The translations under genes and the position numbers were made by a program. This document shows, piece by piece, positions 25,452 to 34,656 of a stretch of 64,000 nt of DNA; the stretch's first letter is position 1, and each line of letters opens with the position of its first letter. The notes under the pieces were generated by a model that ran no database searches, was not told the DNA's origin, and saw only the letters and a program-made list of their open reading frames with translations. The DNA is from Pseudolactococcus piscium (lineage in GTDB: Bacteria > Bacillota > Bacilli > Lactobacillales > Streptococcaceae). The stretch lies in assembly GCF_002441695.1 (NCBI RefSeq), contig NZ_JXJW01000002.1:1-64000 (forward strand). The letters run 5' to 3'.

Positions 25452-26164
25452 TAGATCGTCTCCCTGAGTCGGATGAGGATTTGTTCCTTTGCAATAGTTT
25501 TAAATTTTCGGCTTATCGGCAGACTAATTTGTTGTTTATGACTAGTAAGTAGCATACTTTTTTGACTCAATTTTTGTATATAGGTAACATTGATAATATA
25601 GGAATGGTGGATTTGCACAAAATCAGCACTAAGTTTTTCAAGTAAGCTTTTCGTTGTCAAAATCGTTTCAAATTCTTCCCCATTGGCTAGATGAATAAAG
25701 ACAGTACGTCGGCACTTTTCAAAGTAGCAGATATGACGTAAAGGGATACGATAGACGATTTTATTAAATTGAAATTGAAAGGTTGCATCACTAAGCTGTA
25801 GATAATGTGTCAGACGATCCAAGGTCGCCGTTAAATCTGACGCTAAAACTGGCTTTAACAAGTAATCGAACGTATTAACTTTGAATACTTGTTCCATATA
25901 GGCTGAATAGGTTGTCAAAAAAATAATGGGTACTGTTTGATTTATGGTGCGAATCGTCGTCGCAATCTCTAGTCCAGATGAAGTTGGAAACACAATATCT
26001 AGTATATAAAAGTCATAGGTTTCATAGGCAAGTGCATGCATCAATTTTTCAGGCGTGTAGTAAACGTCAATTTCAAAAATGACTTTACCATAGCTTTGTA
26101 ATATCTGTTCTATCTGACTTGATACTGCATTATCATCATCACAAATTGCAACTTTTAATATCAT
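25451..26164 (-). CDS. LytTR-family response regulator (AgrA-like)
   Basis: 237 residues. Receiver domain with acidic pocket DDDN at the start and Asp56 (FYILDIVFP) as phosphorylation site, then TTYSAYMEQVF and LLKPV (conserved Thr and Lys). The C-terminal 100 residues form the LytTR DNA-binding fold (HICYFEKCRRTVFIHLANGEEF, VQIHHSYIINVTYIQKL). First gene of the kinase pair; the stop and kinase start share one base. Such regulators bind paired 9-bp repeats; none was found convincingly near the exporter or the regulator promoters. Likely controls a cell-envelope or exporter function. Confidence 0.88.
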   Translation of the reverse strand: MILKVAICDDDNAVSSQIEQILQSYGKVIFEIDVYYTPEKLMHALAYETYDFYILDIVFPTSSGLEIATTIRTINQTVPIIFLTTYSAYMEQVFKVNTFDYLLKPVLASDLTATLDRLTHYLQLSDATFQFQFNKIVYRIPLRHICYFEKCRRTVFIHLANGEEFETILTTKSLLEKLSADFVQIHHSYIINVTYIQKLSQKSMLLTSHKQQISLPISRKFKTIAKEQILIRLRETI

Positions 26165-26473
26165 TCATGCTACCTTTTCTATAGACTGCTTATGGAGACC
26201 TCTAAAAACATAGCCTTATCAGGAGTTAATCAGGCTAAAATCGGTGTGTACTGCACTCTGCTAATCACAGAAATGGAATTAGCGGGCGTTTTAAGAGATA
26301 CGTCTACTTATAGTTTAGCTGTTTTTTCTTATAAAGTAAATTAATAACTGATATTTTAATTTTTAAAGTATGGCCTTATCTAGTGCCTAACTAGCCCTCT
26401 ATTACTAGGATACGGTAGATGTAAAAAAGGGAGCCCTATAGCATACTATCGCTATCTCCCCCTCATAACCGTC

Positions 26474-26499
26474 AAATCAGCCATAAGACTGATTTTTTT
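26474..26499 (+). terminator. Orphan terminator upstream of liaF
   Basis: AAATCAG (26474-26480)/CTGATTT (26489-26495), 8-nt loop, T-run to 26499. No recognised + strand gene ends nearby. Confidence 0.7.
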
Positions 26500-26510
26500 C
26501 TCCTGCAAAA

Positions 26511-26519
26511 TGGTAAAAT
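26511..26519 (+). promoter_or_regulatory. liaF extended -10 promoter (leaderless type)
   Basis: TGGTAAAAT, 6 nt before the liaF ATG, with no good -35. RNA would start at or next to the ATG. Confidence 0.55.
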
Positions 26520-26525
26520 AGAATC

Positions 26526-27200
26526 ATGAATAAATTTAAGTTTTTTATGATTATAGAAGTGATTATATTGGTCTTGCTAGGCGTCTCTTTGCTTAGGAAT
26601 CCCTTGTTCTTAATTGTCGTAGGTGTTGGACTATTACTAGGCTTTTTATCGACCCGTGTTGGGTCTTATAAGGCGCAAATGATACTCAAACAGATTGGGA
26701 TTGCCTTTGGTGTGGTGGCCCTGATTATTTTTGTTGCTAATGGCTATACTTGGATTGCCTTATTGTTCCCTGTCATTTTGGCAATTATCTTTTGGAAATC
26801 ATCGGGCATAAATTATACCTCTGTAAAAGGCCATAATCCATTTGAGTCTGATGATAATAACTTTGAGCGCAGGCGCATTTTTGATAATCAAGCCGATAAC
26901 ACGGTTTCAAGACTATCTGGCAATGATGTCATCGATCTCGCGACAACGACTTTTCAAGCCGATGGGAATGACTTAACAATCAGAAAAGCCTCTGGTAATA
27001 CCAAAATCATCGTGCCAGATGATGTTGCCGTTGTCCTTGATGTGACAGCACTTTCTGGTGTTGTCAAGATTTTCGACGAGATCACACAGGTTAATGCTGA
27101 GCATGTCAGATATATGACGCCTGACTTCGGTGCATCTGAAAAACGGATTAGAATTATGATCCATGTCGGCAGAGGTAGTGTAGAAGTCATTAAAGGGTAG
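26526..27200 (+). CDS. liaF: LiaF-like cell-wall stress membrane protein
   Basis: 224 residues. N-terminal half with four membrane segments (FFMIIEVIILVLLGV, LFLIVVGVGLLLGF, IGIAFGVVALIIFVA, WIALLFPVILAIIFW), then a soluble C-terminal domain (VDLATTTFQADGNDLTIRKASGNTKIIVPDDVAV) as in LiaF/YvqF proteins, which keep the LiaS kinase silent in the absence of stress. It heads liaF-liaS-liaR, the arrangement known in lactococci as the CesSR system, which responds to cell-wall antibiotics such as nisin or bacitracin. No Shine-Dalgarno before ATG. Confidence 0.9.
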   Translation: MNKFKFFMIIEVIILVLLGVSLLRNPLFLIVVGVGLLLGFLSTRVGSYKAQMILKQIGIAFGVVALIIFVANGYTWIALLFPVILAIIFWKSSGINYTSVKGHNPFESDDNNFERRRIFDNQADNTVSRLSGNDVIDLATTTFQADGNDLTIRKASGNTKIIVPDDVAVVLDVTALSGVVKIFDEITQVNAEHVRYMTPDFGASEKRIRIMIHVGRGSVEVIKG

Positions 27201-27209
27201 GCGATTAAC

Positions 27210-28154
27210 ATGATCATAAAACGAAGTATGCTCACCACGTTTTCAAGTTGTTTTTTAATCAATCTTGGTGCGCTCATCGCACTCGTTAGTTTGCTCAATA
27301 TTAATCTCTTTGATTTTAAGACGACATGGGTGATACTGACGGTTTCCGCCATGCTAACCTTACTTTATATCGTGTTTTTTTGGATACAGTATGATGAGCA
27401 AAAAAAAGGCTTGACACAAGATATTGAGAAGATTTTAAACAATGAAACACCTGACTATGAGCAGCTGCAAGCCTTAGCCAAACGGCAAGAAGAGATGTCA
27501 TCAGAATTACAGACACTCTCAGTAGCTAAGAATGCGGAACAAGAAGCAATCATAGAAGCAGAACGGATTAGAATATCAAGGGAGTTACATGATTCTGTCA
27601 GCCAGGAGTTATTTGCTGCAACCATGATTTTATCTTCCGTCGTTGATAATCCTAGTCTTACAGCTAAACAAATTACCAGTCAAACCACACTAACTTTGAA
27701 GATACTGCATGAGGCACAGGACGAAATGCGAGCGCTTTTACTTCACTTAAGACCATCAGAATTAGCTGATAAGTCCTTAACTGAGGGGTTAAATATGTTA
27801 GTTGATGAACTGCAAGCCAAAATATCAGCCAAGATATCAGCCAGTGTTGCCGAAATAAAGGCAGATAAAAATATTGAAAATAATATTTTTAGAATGACGC
27901 AAGAACTGTTATCTAATACACTGAGACATGCCAAGGCGCAACATATTGATATTTCTTTTAGTCAAACAGTGGGGACATTAGTTTTAATCGTCAAAGATGA
28001 TGGTGTTGGATTTGATACGACGATAGAAAAAACAGCAAGCCAAGGCTTGAAAAATATCAAAGAGCGGACGCTCTCACTAGGTGGGACAGTCGAGTGGCAA
28101 TCAGCACCAGGATCTGGTACGACAGTCAAAATCATGATTCCAAAGATGAAGTGA
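27210..28154 (+). CDS. liaS: LiaS/CesS-type sensor histidine kinase
   Basis: 314 residues. Two N-terminal membrane segments with almost no loop (about 10-30 and 40-60: intramembrane-sensing kinase), a coiled linker, HisKA_3 dimer domain with His127 (RISRELHDSVSQEL), and a HATPase_c domain (NNIFRMTQELLSNTLRHA, DDGVGFD, GLKNIKERTLSLGG). Phosphorylates LiaR on envelope stress. Starts 9 nt after liaF. No gap or truncation; length typical. Confidence 0.94.
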   Translation: MIIKRSMLTTFSSCFLINLGALIALVSLLNINLFDFKTTWVILTVSAMLTLLYIVFFWIQYDEQKKGLTQDIEKILNNETPDYEQLQALAKRQEEMSSELQTLSVAKNAEQEAIIEAERIRISRELHDSVSQELFAATMILSSVVDNPSLTAKQITSQTTLTLKILHEAQDEMRALLLHLRPSELADKSLTEGLNMLVDELQAKISAKISASVAEIKADKNIENNIFRMTQELLSNTLRHAKAQHIDISFSQTVGTLVLIVKDDGVGFDTTIEKTASQGLKNIKERTLSLGGTVEWQSAPGSGTTVKIMIPKMK

Positions 28155-28237
28155 GACTGTCTAGTTGCTTACTAAGCCTAATCGTTGAGACGGAAATTGA
28201 CTGATGGCGGGGTTATGATTTAAAGTTAGGAATAAAT

Positions 28238-28867
28238 ATGAAAAAAATTTCACTGATGTTAGTAGATGACCATGAGATGGTTCGCTTGGGCTTATCTAGC
28301 TACCTGAATATGCAAGAAGATTTAGAAGTCGTTGCCGAAGCTGTCGATGGATTAGATGGCGTTAGAAAAGCAAAACAGTATAAGCCAGATGTGATTCTGA
28401 TGGACCTTGTCATGGATAAGATGGACGGCATCGCGTCATCAAAAGCCATCTTACAAGATAATCCAGAGATGAAGATTCTGATATTAACGAGTTTTCTAGA
28501 TGATGAAAAAATATTTCCAGCGCTTGAAGCGGGGGTTAAGGGATATATTTTGAAAACCTCTCAGGCGCATGAGATTGCAGAATCAGTCCGTAAGATTGCC
28601 ATGGGTCAAGACGTTATTTCTGAGAGTGTTCGGGTCAAAATCTATGAAAAACAACATGCCAAACCAACCTTACACGATAGTCTAACTGCAAGAGAAGTAG
28701 AAGTACTAAAAGAAATCGCAAAAGGCTTGTCCAACCAAGAAATAGGAGATACCTTATTTATCTCTTTGAAAACGGTCAAGACACATGTCTCTAATATCTT
28801 AGCTAAATTACAAGTAGAGGATAGAACGCAGGCAGCAATTTATGCGATCAAGCACAAAATTGCCTGA
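28238..28867 (+). CDS. liaR: LiaR/CesR-type response regulator
   Basis: 209 residues. NarL/FixJ family: receiver with DDHEM start and Asp56 (VILMDLVMD), conserved Thr/Ser and Lys (LTSFLDD, YILKTS), then LuxR-type HTH (LTAREVEVLKEIAKGLSNQEIGDTLFISLKTVKTHV). Works with LiaS/LiaF to induce membrane protection genes. It follows liaS after 83 nt, a longer gap than usual in this operon. Confidence 0.94.
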   Translation: MKKISLMLVDDHEMVRLGLSSYLNMQEDLEVVAEAVDGLDGVRKAKQYKPDVILMDLVMDKMDGIASSKAILQDNPEMKILILTSFLDDEKIFPALEAGVKGYILKTSQAHEIAESVRKIAMGQDVISESVRVKIYEKQHAKPTLHDSLTAREVEVLKEIAKGLSNQEIGDTLFISLKTVKTHVSNILAKLQVEDRTQAAIYAIKHKIA

Positions 28868-28870
28868 ACA

Positions 28871-28879
28871 TGGTATACT
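28871..28879 (+). promoter_or_regulatory. Extended -10 promoter of the HAD gene (leaderless type)
   Basis: TGGTATACT ending 6 nt before ATG 28886, with no good -35 and no Shine-Dalgarno. Confidence 0.55.
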
Positions 28880-28885
28880 ATAATT

Positions 28886-29686
28886 ATGGAAAATTTACTA
28901 AGTAGCGCTCAAGATATCAAGATTATTTTCTTTGATATTGACGACACCTTACGCGTTAAAGATACGGGATACATGCCTGAATCTGTTAATCGCGTCTTTG
29001 AGGCCCTTCGCCAAAAGGGGATTTTGACCGGCATCGCAACAGGTAGAAATTATTATGGGGTTATACCAGAAATAAAGGCACTCAAACCTGATTTTTTTGT
29101 CACAGCTAATGGGGCCTATGTGATCGATAAGGACCATGACGTCATCTATAATAATCCGCTACCTAAGCAGACGGTTGACAGCCTATTAGCTTGGCTCAGC
29201 ACTGTTGATAGTGATTATATTTTTTATGGCTCGGATAATGTGGTTGCATCAAAATGGTCCGAGGTGATTCAGGCTGCAATGGCACCAGTTTATGGTAAAC
29301 TAGATGTTATACCTGATTATCATCAAACGCATGACATCTATCAGATGCTATCCATATCAGATCATGATGACACACTTGTGCTGCCAGATGACTTAGCAGA
29401 CAAGGTACGTATGGTCCGCTGGCATCCAAATTCATGTGATATTGTTGCCCTAAATGGCAGCAAGGCTGATGGTGTCAGCCGTGTCTTAGCGTCACTTGGT
29501 TTAAGCCCTGAACAGGTCATGAACTTTGGTGATGAGTTAAATGATCTTGAGCTTTTCAAATTTGGTGGCATTTCTGTTGCCATGAAAGTATCCCATCCCG
29601 ACATATTAGCAGTAGCTGATTACGTGACAGATACGGTTGAGAATGATGGCATCGAGAAGGCACTGAAAACCTTAGGGATTTTATAA
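28886..29686 (+). CDS. HAD-superfamily Cof-type phosphatase
   Basis: 266 residues. Motif I IIFFDIDDTLRVKD, motif II ATGRN, and C-terminal MNFGDELNDLELFKFGGISVAMKVSHPD (motifs III and IV). Cap domain in the middle. Likely a sugar- or cofactor-phosphate phosphatase; substrate unknown. Second Cof-type gene of this window, about 25-30% alike in layout to the one before ftsY by motif order. It follows liaR but has its own extended -10, so it may be a separate unit. Confidence 0.9.
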   Translation: MENLLSSAQDIKIIFFDIDDTLRVKDTGYMPESVNRVFEALRQKGILTGIATGRNYYGVIPEIKALKPDFFVTANGAYVIDKDHDVIYNNPLPKQTVDSLLAWLSTVDSDYIFYGSDNVVASKWSEVIQAAMAPVYGKLDVIPDYHQTHDIYQMLSISDHDDTLVLPDDLADKVRMVRWHPNSCDIVALNGSKADGVSRVLASLGLSPEQVMNFGDELNDLELFKFGGISVAMKVSHPDILAVADYVTDTVENDGIEKALKTLGIL

Positions 29687-29759
29687 TCGTTGGTTTTATT
29701 AGTCGTATAACGCATGTATCAATTACAACTTGTATCAATAGAAAAAGGAAAAAATAAAA

Positions 29760-30368
29760 ATGACACTTACATACCCACAAACAGATTTAGCAAACTACAA
29801 TGGTACGATTGCAACAATTCATACAAATCTAGGTGATTTGACAGTTAAACTATTTGATGATGTCGCACCGAAAACAGTTAAAAACTTTATAGAACTAGCT
29901 GAAACTGGCTACTACGATGGTGTTATTTTCCACCGTATTATCCGTGACTTTATGATTCAAGGTGGCGACCCAACTGGTACAGGTATGGGTGGTGCATCTA
30001 TCTATGGTGAAAAATTTGAAGATGAGTTCTCTGATAAAGCATTCAACATCAGAGGTGCGTTATCGATGGCAAATGCGGGTCCTAATACAAATGGTAGCCA
30101 ATTTTTCATCGTTGAAAATCAAAACTTACCTTATGATAAATCTGCACTTGTAAAAGGTGGTTGGCCAGAAGAAATCGCTGAGCTTTATCTAGAAGGCGGC
30201 ACACCGCATTTAGATGGCCGTCATACTGTGTTTGGTCAATTAGTAGATGCGGCAAGTTTTGAGACTTTGGATCGCATTGCAAAAGCACCAACAGGCGCGC
30301 AAGATAAACCAAAAGATGCGATCGAAATGATCAGTATTGAGTTAGAGAAAAAGTCAGATGAAGCATGA
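29760..30368 (+). CDS. ppiB: Cyclophilin-type peptidyl-prolyl isomerase
   Basis: 202 residues. Complete cyclophilin domain: [67 protein letters not shown], and [10 protein letters not shown]. The catalytic arginine ([10 protein letters not shown]) is present. No signal peptide, so cytosolic. Catalyses proline cis-trans isomerisation in folding proteins. The ATG is preceded by AAAAGGAAAAAA. Overlaps the next gene by 11 nt. Confidence 0.95.
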   Translation: MTLTYPQTDLANYNGTIATIHTNLGDLTVKLFDDVAPKTVKNFIELAETGYYDGVIFHRIIRDFMIQGGDPTGTGMGGASIYGEKFEDEFSDKAFNIRGALSMANAGPNTNGSQFFIVENQNLPYDKSALVKGGWPEEIAELYLEGGTPHLDGRHTVFGQLVDAASFETLDRIAKAPTGAQDKPKDAIEMISIELEKKSDEA

Positions 30369-30750
30369 TAAATTAATCAAGATAGGTGACATCATGGAAG
30401 TCGAGATTACTGGCTTGCAAAAATATGGTGCATTTGTCAAGTTTGGTAAGTATCGTGGTTTGATTCATATTTCTGAAATCAAATCAAGTTATGTTGCAGA
30501 TATTCATGAAGTCGTTGAGGTTGGACAAAGATGTCAAGCTCAGGTCATTGATATTGACGAATACAATAGCAAAATTTCTCTGAGCTTTAGAACATTAGAA
30601 GCACATCCTCAGACGCATCACATGCAACGAAAATTTCACTTCAACAATCCAACCAATAAGATTGGCTTTAGGCCTTTTAATGAGCACTTAGTTAGCTGGA
30701 CAAAAGAACAGGTCAGCTATTTGAAAACGGTTAAAGGTATTGCTAGATAG
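30358..30750 (+). CDS. S1-domain RNA-binding protein (CvfD/Gsp13-like)
   Basis: 130 residues: one S1 domain ([38 protein letters not shown]) plus a 60-residue polar C-terminus ([26 protein letters not shown]). Matches the small S1 proteins of Gram-positives (general stress protein 13/CvfD group) that act on ribosomes or RNA after transcription. Its start overlaps ppiB by 11 nt, so translation is coupled. The ribosome site (GAGAAAAAG) is weak. Confidence 0.85.
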   Translation: MKHDKLIKIGDIMEVEITGLQKYGAFVKFGKYRGLIHISEIKSSYVADIHEVVEVGQRCQAQVIDIDEYNSKISLSFRTLEAHPQTHHMQRKFHFNNPTNKIGFRPFNEHLVSWTKEQVSYLKTVKGIAR

Positions 30751-30860
30751 TTGGGCTTATTTTCGTATGCGCTGTGCGTGTATCAGAGGGTTAGCTGATA
30801 AGCTATAGGCTAGGGGCGCATCGTGAATCCAGTGATGTCATAAAATAGGAAAATAATCAG

Positions 30861-31469
30861 ATGAATGACAAGGTTTTAAAAATCATCCAGAAAATATTTA
30901 ATATCATATCTATTCTTGGGATGATTGCCTGTGTGGTTGGTGGTTATTTTCTTTATCGAATTGGTATTTTGCAAGATCCAAAAGCACTTTCAGAACTCGT
31001 CATGGCACATTATTTACTTGGTCCGTTTATATTTATCGGTTTACAGATCATTCAGGTTGTCATTCCGATCATTCCTGGCGGGATTACAACAGCAGCAGGG
31101 GTCATGATCTTCGGACCTTATAAAGGCTTCCTCTATAATTATATTGGGATTGTCATCGGCTCCATCATTCTCTTTCATCTTGGCCGGGTCTATGGGGCTG
31201 CACTTGCCAAAACCTTTATTAAAGAAAAAAGTTATGACAAATATATGTCCTGGGTACACAAAGGTCAAAAAACCTATGATTGGATTTTTGTCATCGCAAT
31301 TTTGTTACCTATTGCACCTGATGATGCCTTAGTACTCGTGTCTAGCCAGACAAAAATGACTTGGCGGTTCTTTTTATTCACGATTTTGTTTGGTAAACCA
31401 TGGTCTATTTTCCTCTATTCTTACCTCTTAATTCATGGTGGCAGTTTCTTATCTAACTTATTAAATTAA
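30861..31469 (+). CDS. DedA/VTT-domain membrane protein
   Basis: 202 residues. SNARE-associated (VTT, TVP38/DedA) pattern: FIFIGLQIIQVVIPIIPGG, AAGVMIFGPYKGFLYNYIGIVIGSIILFHLGRVYG, WIFVIAILLPIAPDD. Polytopic membrane protein related to lipid carrier flippases; substrate and direct role are not shown. Separate promoter region upstream holds no clear motif. It converges with the YfhO-like gene at a shared terminator. Confidence 0.9.
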   Translation: MNDKVLKIIQKIFNIISILGMIACVVGGYFLYRIGILQDPKALSELVMAHYLLGPFIFIGLQIIQVVIPIIPGGITTAAGVMIFGPYKGFLYNYIGIVIGSIILFHLGRVYGAALAKTFIKEKSYDKYMSWVHKGQKTYDWIFVIAILLPIAPDDALVLVSSQTKMTWRFFLFTILFGKPWSIFLYSYLLIHGGSFLSNLLN

Positions 31470-31470
31470 A

Positions 31471-31509
31471 AAAGACATCCGTGCTAATCGTTAGCATGAC
31501 TGTCTTTTT
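31471..31509. terminator. Bidirectional terminator between the VTT and YfhO-like genes
   Basis: AAAGACA ... GTGCTAA, TCG loop, TTAGCAT ... TGTCTTT, imperfect stem with poly-T on one side and poly-A on the other. Its right half includes the last codons of the minus-strand gene. Confidence 0.8.
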
Positions 31510-34075
31510 TTGTTTGTCTAGTTACCCATAAATCATAGCCGATGAAGATGAAAATAGCTGATAAGAAACAGACAATCCCGATTTTAAGGCCTTGTGGTAC
31601 AAACCGTAATTGAACAGTATGTGACCCTTCTGATATTGGAACAGTCATAAAACCTGTTTGTGCTTGTTTAACTGGGACGACTTTGCCATCAACTTTGGCT
31701 GACCAGCCTTTATCGTAAGGAATGGTGAAAAATAAGTCACCCTTACTTTTTGCGGATACAGTAGCTGATAGGCCATTTTTGATGGCATTTACGCTCACTT
31801 TATTTTCTTTTAGCTGATGTATGACTGACATAAAGGCCTGTGTATGCAAGGACCAAAATTCAGTGGTATCGAAGTTAACATATTTATTTTCAGGAAAAGT
31901 AAGGATAATATCGACTTTTGTGGGCTGTTCAAAATAACCTAGATTAAGCAGGGAGCCAGTGTCATCTGTATGGATATAACTTATTTTACCGTTGACGCTT
32001 GCTTTGACATATTCAGCATCCGTATTTTGATAAGATGCATTTGCAAACTTGAGATAGTTTTGTCCACCAGCAGGTGTTGTCACGCTATAGTGGACTGATA
32101 GGTCATCAGTCCCTTTCTTGGTTAAGGTGACTCGGCCATCATTTCCGGTAACTCTTGCAGTCGTTGTTTCTTTATCGACATAGAATTGTGAAAAAAAGGT
32201 TGACTTGTTACCTGATAAGGCATTAACAAACTTGGTTTGGTTAGCAATAATCTGGTTTTTTGAGAACACGACATCTGAGTACCCATTTTTGACGAAAATC
32301 GCTGGTGGCAAGGCATAAGCATTTTCTGTCAAATTTTGGATGCCAGTTTTAAGTTGCTGGAAACCAAATTTATCGGGTTCCCTTGCATTCAGGTTGTAGC
32401 GGATGTTAAAGATGGCATCCATTAAAATTGTGTTGAGGGGGTAGCGTAAGTTAAGATTAGTCCCTGTGGATTTAAAACCAAGAAAATCAAGTGTTGATGA
32501 TGACTTACGATTTCTGACGGATGAAAATTGGCTGAGCGATTTAAAATTGTACTTCATACCGTCATTTGCTGTGTCGGGAGCTGTTTGATCCATGCGATAA
32601 AAGTCTTTATCTACGGCGATCGCTTTTGCTGCAGGCTGAATTTTTTTAGTGTTGGTATCATAATTCTGACGAGCAGCGTAGTGCCACTCTTCAGAAATAC
32701 CATTCAATTGATAATAGGCATTGATGCCGAGTTCAGCAATCATAAAGATAGCAATAAACATATAAAATTGTCGGGGGAGTAACCATTTTTTTTGATGGCT
32801 GATGAGTAAAACTAAATACGCAACTGCAAATAATACTGTTAAGGCGATGTTGATAAATTGAACATAGGCATAATGTTGACTAATGATAGTAGCTGAGAAG
32901 CCGAGACCTAATAATATAATGATTAGGCAAATATAGCGCACGCGAATGGCTGATAATCGTGTGAGTGTTTCAGCTGCCAGGATGACAATTAAGAGACTGA
33001 AAACAAAACTATAGCGATGCAAGAACATATTAGGCGTATGCATACCCTGCCAGAAGAGGTCAAGTGCACGTAGATAAAATGAGGTGGTAATAAAGGCAAT
33101 AAGGGCCAGATAGGCTAGTTTAGTTCGTAAGCGAATTGAGTGGATAGTGAAGAAGAGGCTGGCAAGGATTAAGGTGAACAAGCCGATGTAAATCGTTGGG
33201 ACAGCACCATACTGTGTGGTGTCATAACTGGCAACAAAATTTTTAGCAAATAGATCAAAGTACCAAGATTTTTCTGTAAAGAGTGATGTTATTTTGGTAA
33301 ATGACTCCCCATTTGATTTCAAGTCAAGATACATGGGCAAAATCATGATTAAACTTGCCATACCTGATAGGCAAGACGTCAGACAAAAATCTACCAGCTT
33401 ACGGGTTGACCAGCCGTCAAAGGTTAGTCTGGCAAAAAAGTAGCCGATTAAGAACAAGGCCATCATGAAGCCAAAATAGTAATTCTGAATAAATAAGATC
33501 GTTAGTGTAATGAAATAAAGCTTACGACTACCTTTGTCCATCAGCTCATGTAAGCCGCAGATGATGAGTGGTAGCCAGATAAAGACATCAAGCCACATGA
33601 TAATTTCAGATTGGTTGACGATAAAACTCATCAGTGCATAAGCTGTTGCTAGACAAACAAGCAACCAGTTCGACAAGGTCTGGTACATGCGCTTAAAGGC
33701 AATAAAGGCAGACATGCCAATAAAACCAAACTTCAATAAGGTCATGAGATATAGGCCATCTGGCATATTACTTGCATTAAAGAAGTAGGTTAGGGGCATC
33801 AGAAAACTCCCCAAATAATAGGAGGAAAAGCTTAGGAAGTTAAGGCCAAGTCCACTGGTAAAGGTATAGAGAAAGCCTGAACCAGTATGGAGCATACTTG
33901 AAAATAAACTATGAAAGCTGACATATTGATGATAAGCATCGCCAGCTAAAACGGTTTTGTGACTGCCCCAATAGATCCCAAGGATAGCAAAACTGATTGC
34001 CATAATTCCTAGAGGTAATAAGAAACTTGAGATAAGGGCTATTTTATTTTTTTTGATAAACAATCGCATAAGCAT
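31484..34075 (-). CDS. YfhO-family polytopic membrane protein
   Basis: About 863 residues. The frame also opens 13 codons earlier at a TTG (34112-34114), but the first in-frame ATG (34075) follows TACAAT and no TTG ribosome site is evident; ATG 34069 is equally possible. About 12-14 membrane segments in the first 430 residues, then a large extracytoplasmic domain (about 440-830) and a final membrane segment near the C-terminus (FCFLSAIFIFIGYDLW). This is the YfhO/GT-C-like layout linked to wall-teichoic- or lipoteichoic-acid glycosylation in Bacillus and Listeria; substrate unknown here. Confidence 0.85.
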   Translation of the reverse strand: MLMRLFIKKNKIALISSFLLPLGIMAISFAILGIYWGSHKTVLAGDAYHQYVSFHSLFSSMLHTGSGFLYTFTSGLGLNFLSFSSYYLGSFLMPLTYFFNASNMPDGLYLMTLLKFGFIGMSAFIAFKRMYQTLSNWLLVCLATAYALMSFIVNQSEIIMWLDVFIWLPLIICGLHELMDKGSRKLYFITLTILFIQNYYFGFMMALFLIGYFFARLTFDGWSTRKLVDFCLTSCLSGMASLIMILPMYLDLKSNGESFTKITSLFTEKSWYFDLFAKNFVASYDTTQYGAVPTIYIGLFTLILASLFFTIHSIRLRTKLAYLALIAFITTSFYLRALDLFWQGMHTPNMFLHRYSFVFSLLIVILAAETLTRLSAIRVRYICLIIILLGLGFSATIISQHYAYVQFINIALTVLFAVAYLVLLISHQKKWLLPRQFYMFIAIFMIAELGINAYYQLNGISEEWHYAARQNYDTNTKKIQPAAKAIAVDKDFYRMDQTAPDTANDGMKYNFKSLSQFSSVRNRKSSSTLDFLGFKSTGTNLNLRYPLNTILMDAIFNIRYNLNAREPDKFGFQQLKTGIQNLTENAYALPPAIFVKNGYSDVVFSKNQIIANQTKFVNALSGNKSTFFSQFYVDKETTTARVTGNDGRVTLTKKGTDDLSVHYSVTTPAGGQNYLKFANASYQNTDAEYVKASVNGKISYIHTDDTGSLLNLGYFEQPTKVDIILTFPENKYVNFDTTEFWSLHTQAFMSVIHQLKENKVSVNAIKNGLSATVSAKSKGDLFFTIPYDKGWSAKVDGKVVPVKQAQTGFMTVPISEGSHTVQLRFVPQGLKIGIVCFLSAIFIFIGYDLWVTRQTKKDSHAND

Positions 34076-34248
34076 ATTGTACCATCTTTTTTTAACACTA
34101 TGCCCCCCTATCAAATTGATTGCCTGATTTTGGGGTTACTGATGCCATCAATGTTGGTAAATGAAATAGACGTATGAAGTGGCTTGAGCTGATTGCTGCG
34201 GGCCCAGAGATACTCAAGAGGCATGTCTGAGCCTTAGGATATGGAATC

Positions 34249-34277
34249 TTGTTATTTTTGCGTATTTTTGATAGAAT
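34249..34277 (+). promoter_or_regulatory. Promoter of the DUF4190-like gene (near leaderless)
   Basis: TTGTTA (34249-34254), 17-nt spacer, TAGAAT (34272-34277), 8 nt before ATG 34286. Confidence 0.65.
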
Positions 34278-34285
34278 TAAACCAT

Positions 34286-34528
34286 ATGAGAAAAACTAAA
34301 TCAAGTCAAAATCAACCCACGAGTAAGGCCGCAATTATAGGTCTTATTTTGGCGATAATTCCGATTACAGCCCTACCAGGACTGATTTTTAGCTTGACTG
34401 CTTTTGAACATATCGCTGCCTATGACTTGAAAGGTCAAAGATTAGCTAAACTTGGCACAGTGATCTCCATTGTTTGGATGCTTATTTTTATCATCGTGGG
34501 CTTCTTCCTATTTAGGTATTTTGGCTAG
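34286..34528 (+). CDS. Small two-membrane-segment protein (DUF4190-like, 80 aa)
   Basis: ATG 34286 follows TAGAAT by 8 nt; upstream in-frame start at 34241 would fall inside the promoter and is not used. 80 residues: polar start (RKTKSSQNQPTSK), membrane segment 1 (AAIIGLILAIIPITALPGLIFSL), loop with FEHIAAYDLKGQRLAKLG, membrane segment 2 (TVISIVWMLIFIIVGFFLF). The pattern is that of DUF4190-type proteins, function unknown. No Shine-Dalgarno. Confidence 0.75.
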   Translation: MRKTKSSQNQPTSKAAIIGLILAIIPITALPGLIFSLTAFEHIAAYDLKGQRLAKLGTVISIVWMLIFIIVGFFLFRYFG

Positions 34529-34611
34529 AGGGTATCCTTACTATAAGAAAGTATCCGCTACTGCTTGTATGGAATAGATTACCAACATATCATGAATAAT
34601 ATGAATTGACA

Positions 34612-34638
34612 GGCTAGTTTGCAAATTAGTCTTTTTTT
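34612..34638 (+). terminator. Terminator after the DUF4190-like gene
   Basis: GGCTAGT/ATTAGTC (two G-T pairs), loop TTGCAA, seven T. Confidence 0.6.
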
Positions 34639-34656
34639 GATTTCTTTTACAAATAA

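Larger units (their letters stand above)
26165..26525. other. Intergenic region between the LytTR regulator and liaF
   Basis: 361 nt. Contains a 50-codon frame 26192-26344 without a ribosome site, an inverted repeat GGGAG/ATAGC...GCTAT/CTCCC at about 26430-26460, a + strand terminator at 26474 and the liaF -10. The terminator has no known gene upstream on that strand, so a small RNA or peptide gene may lie here. Confidence 0.4.

Noticed and set aside
26192-26344. 50-codon frame as a definite gene or pheromone precursor
   Set aside because: No Shine-Dalgarno, no leader or double-glycine motif; kept only as part of an observation, not as a CDS.
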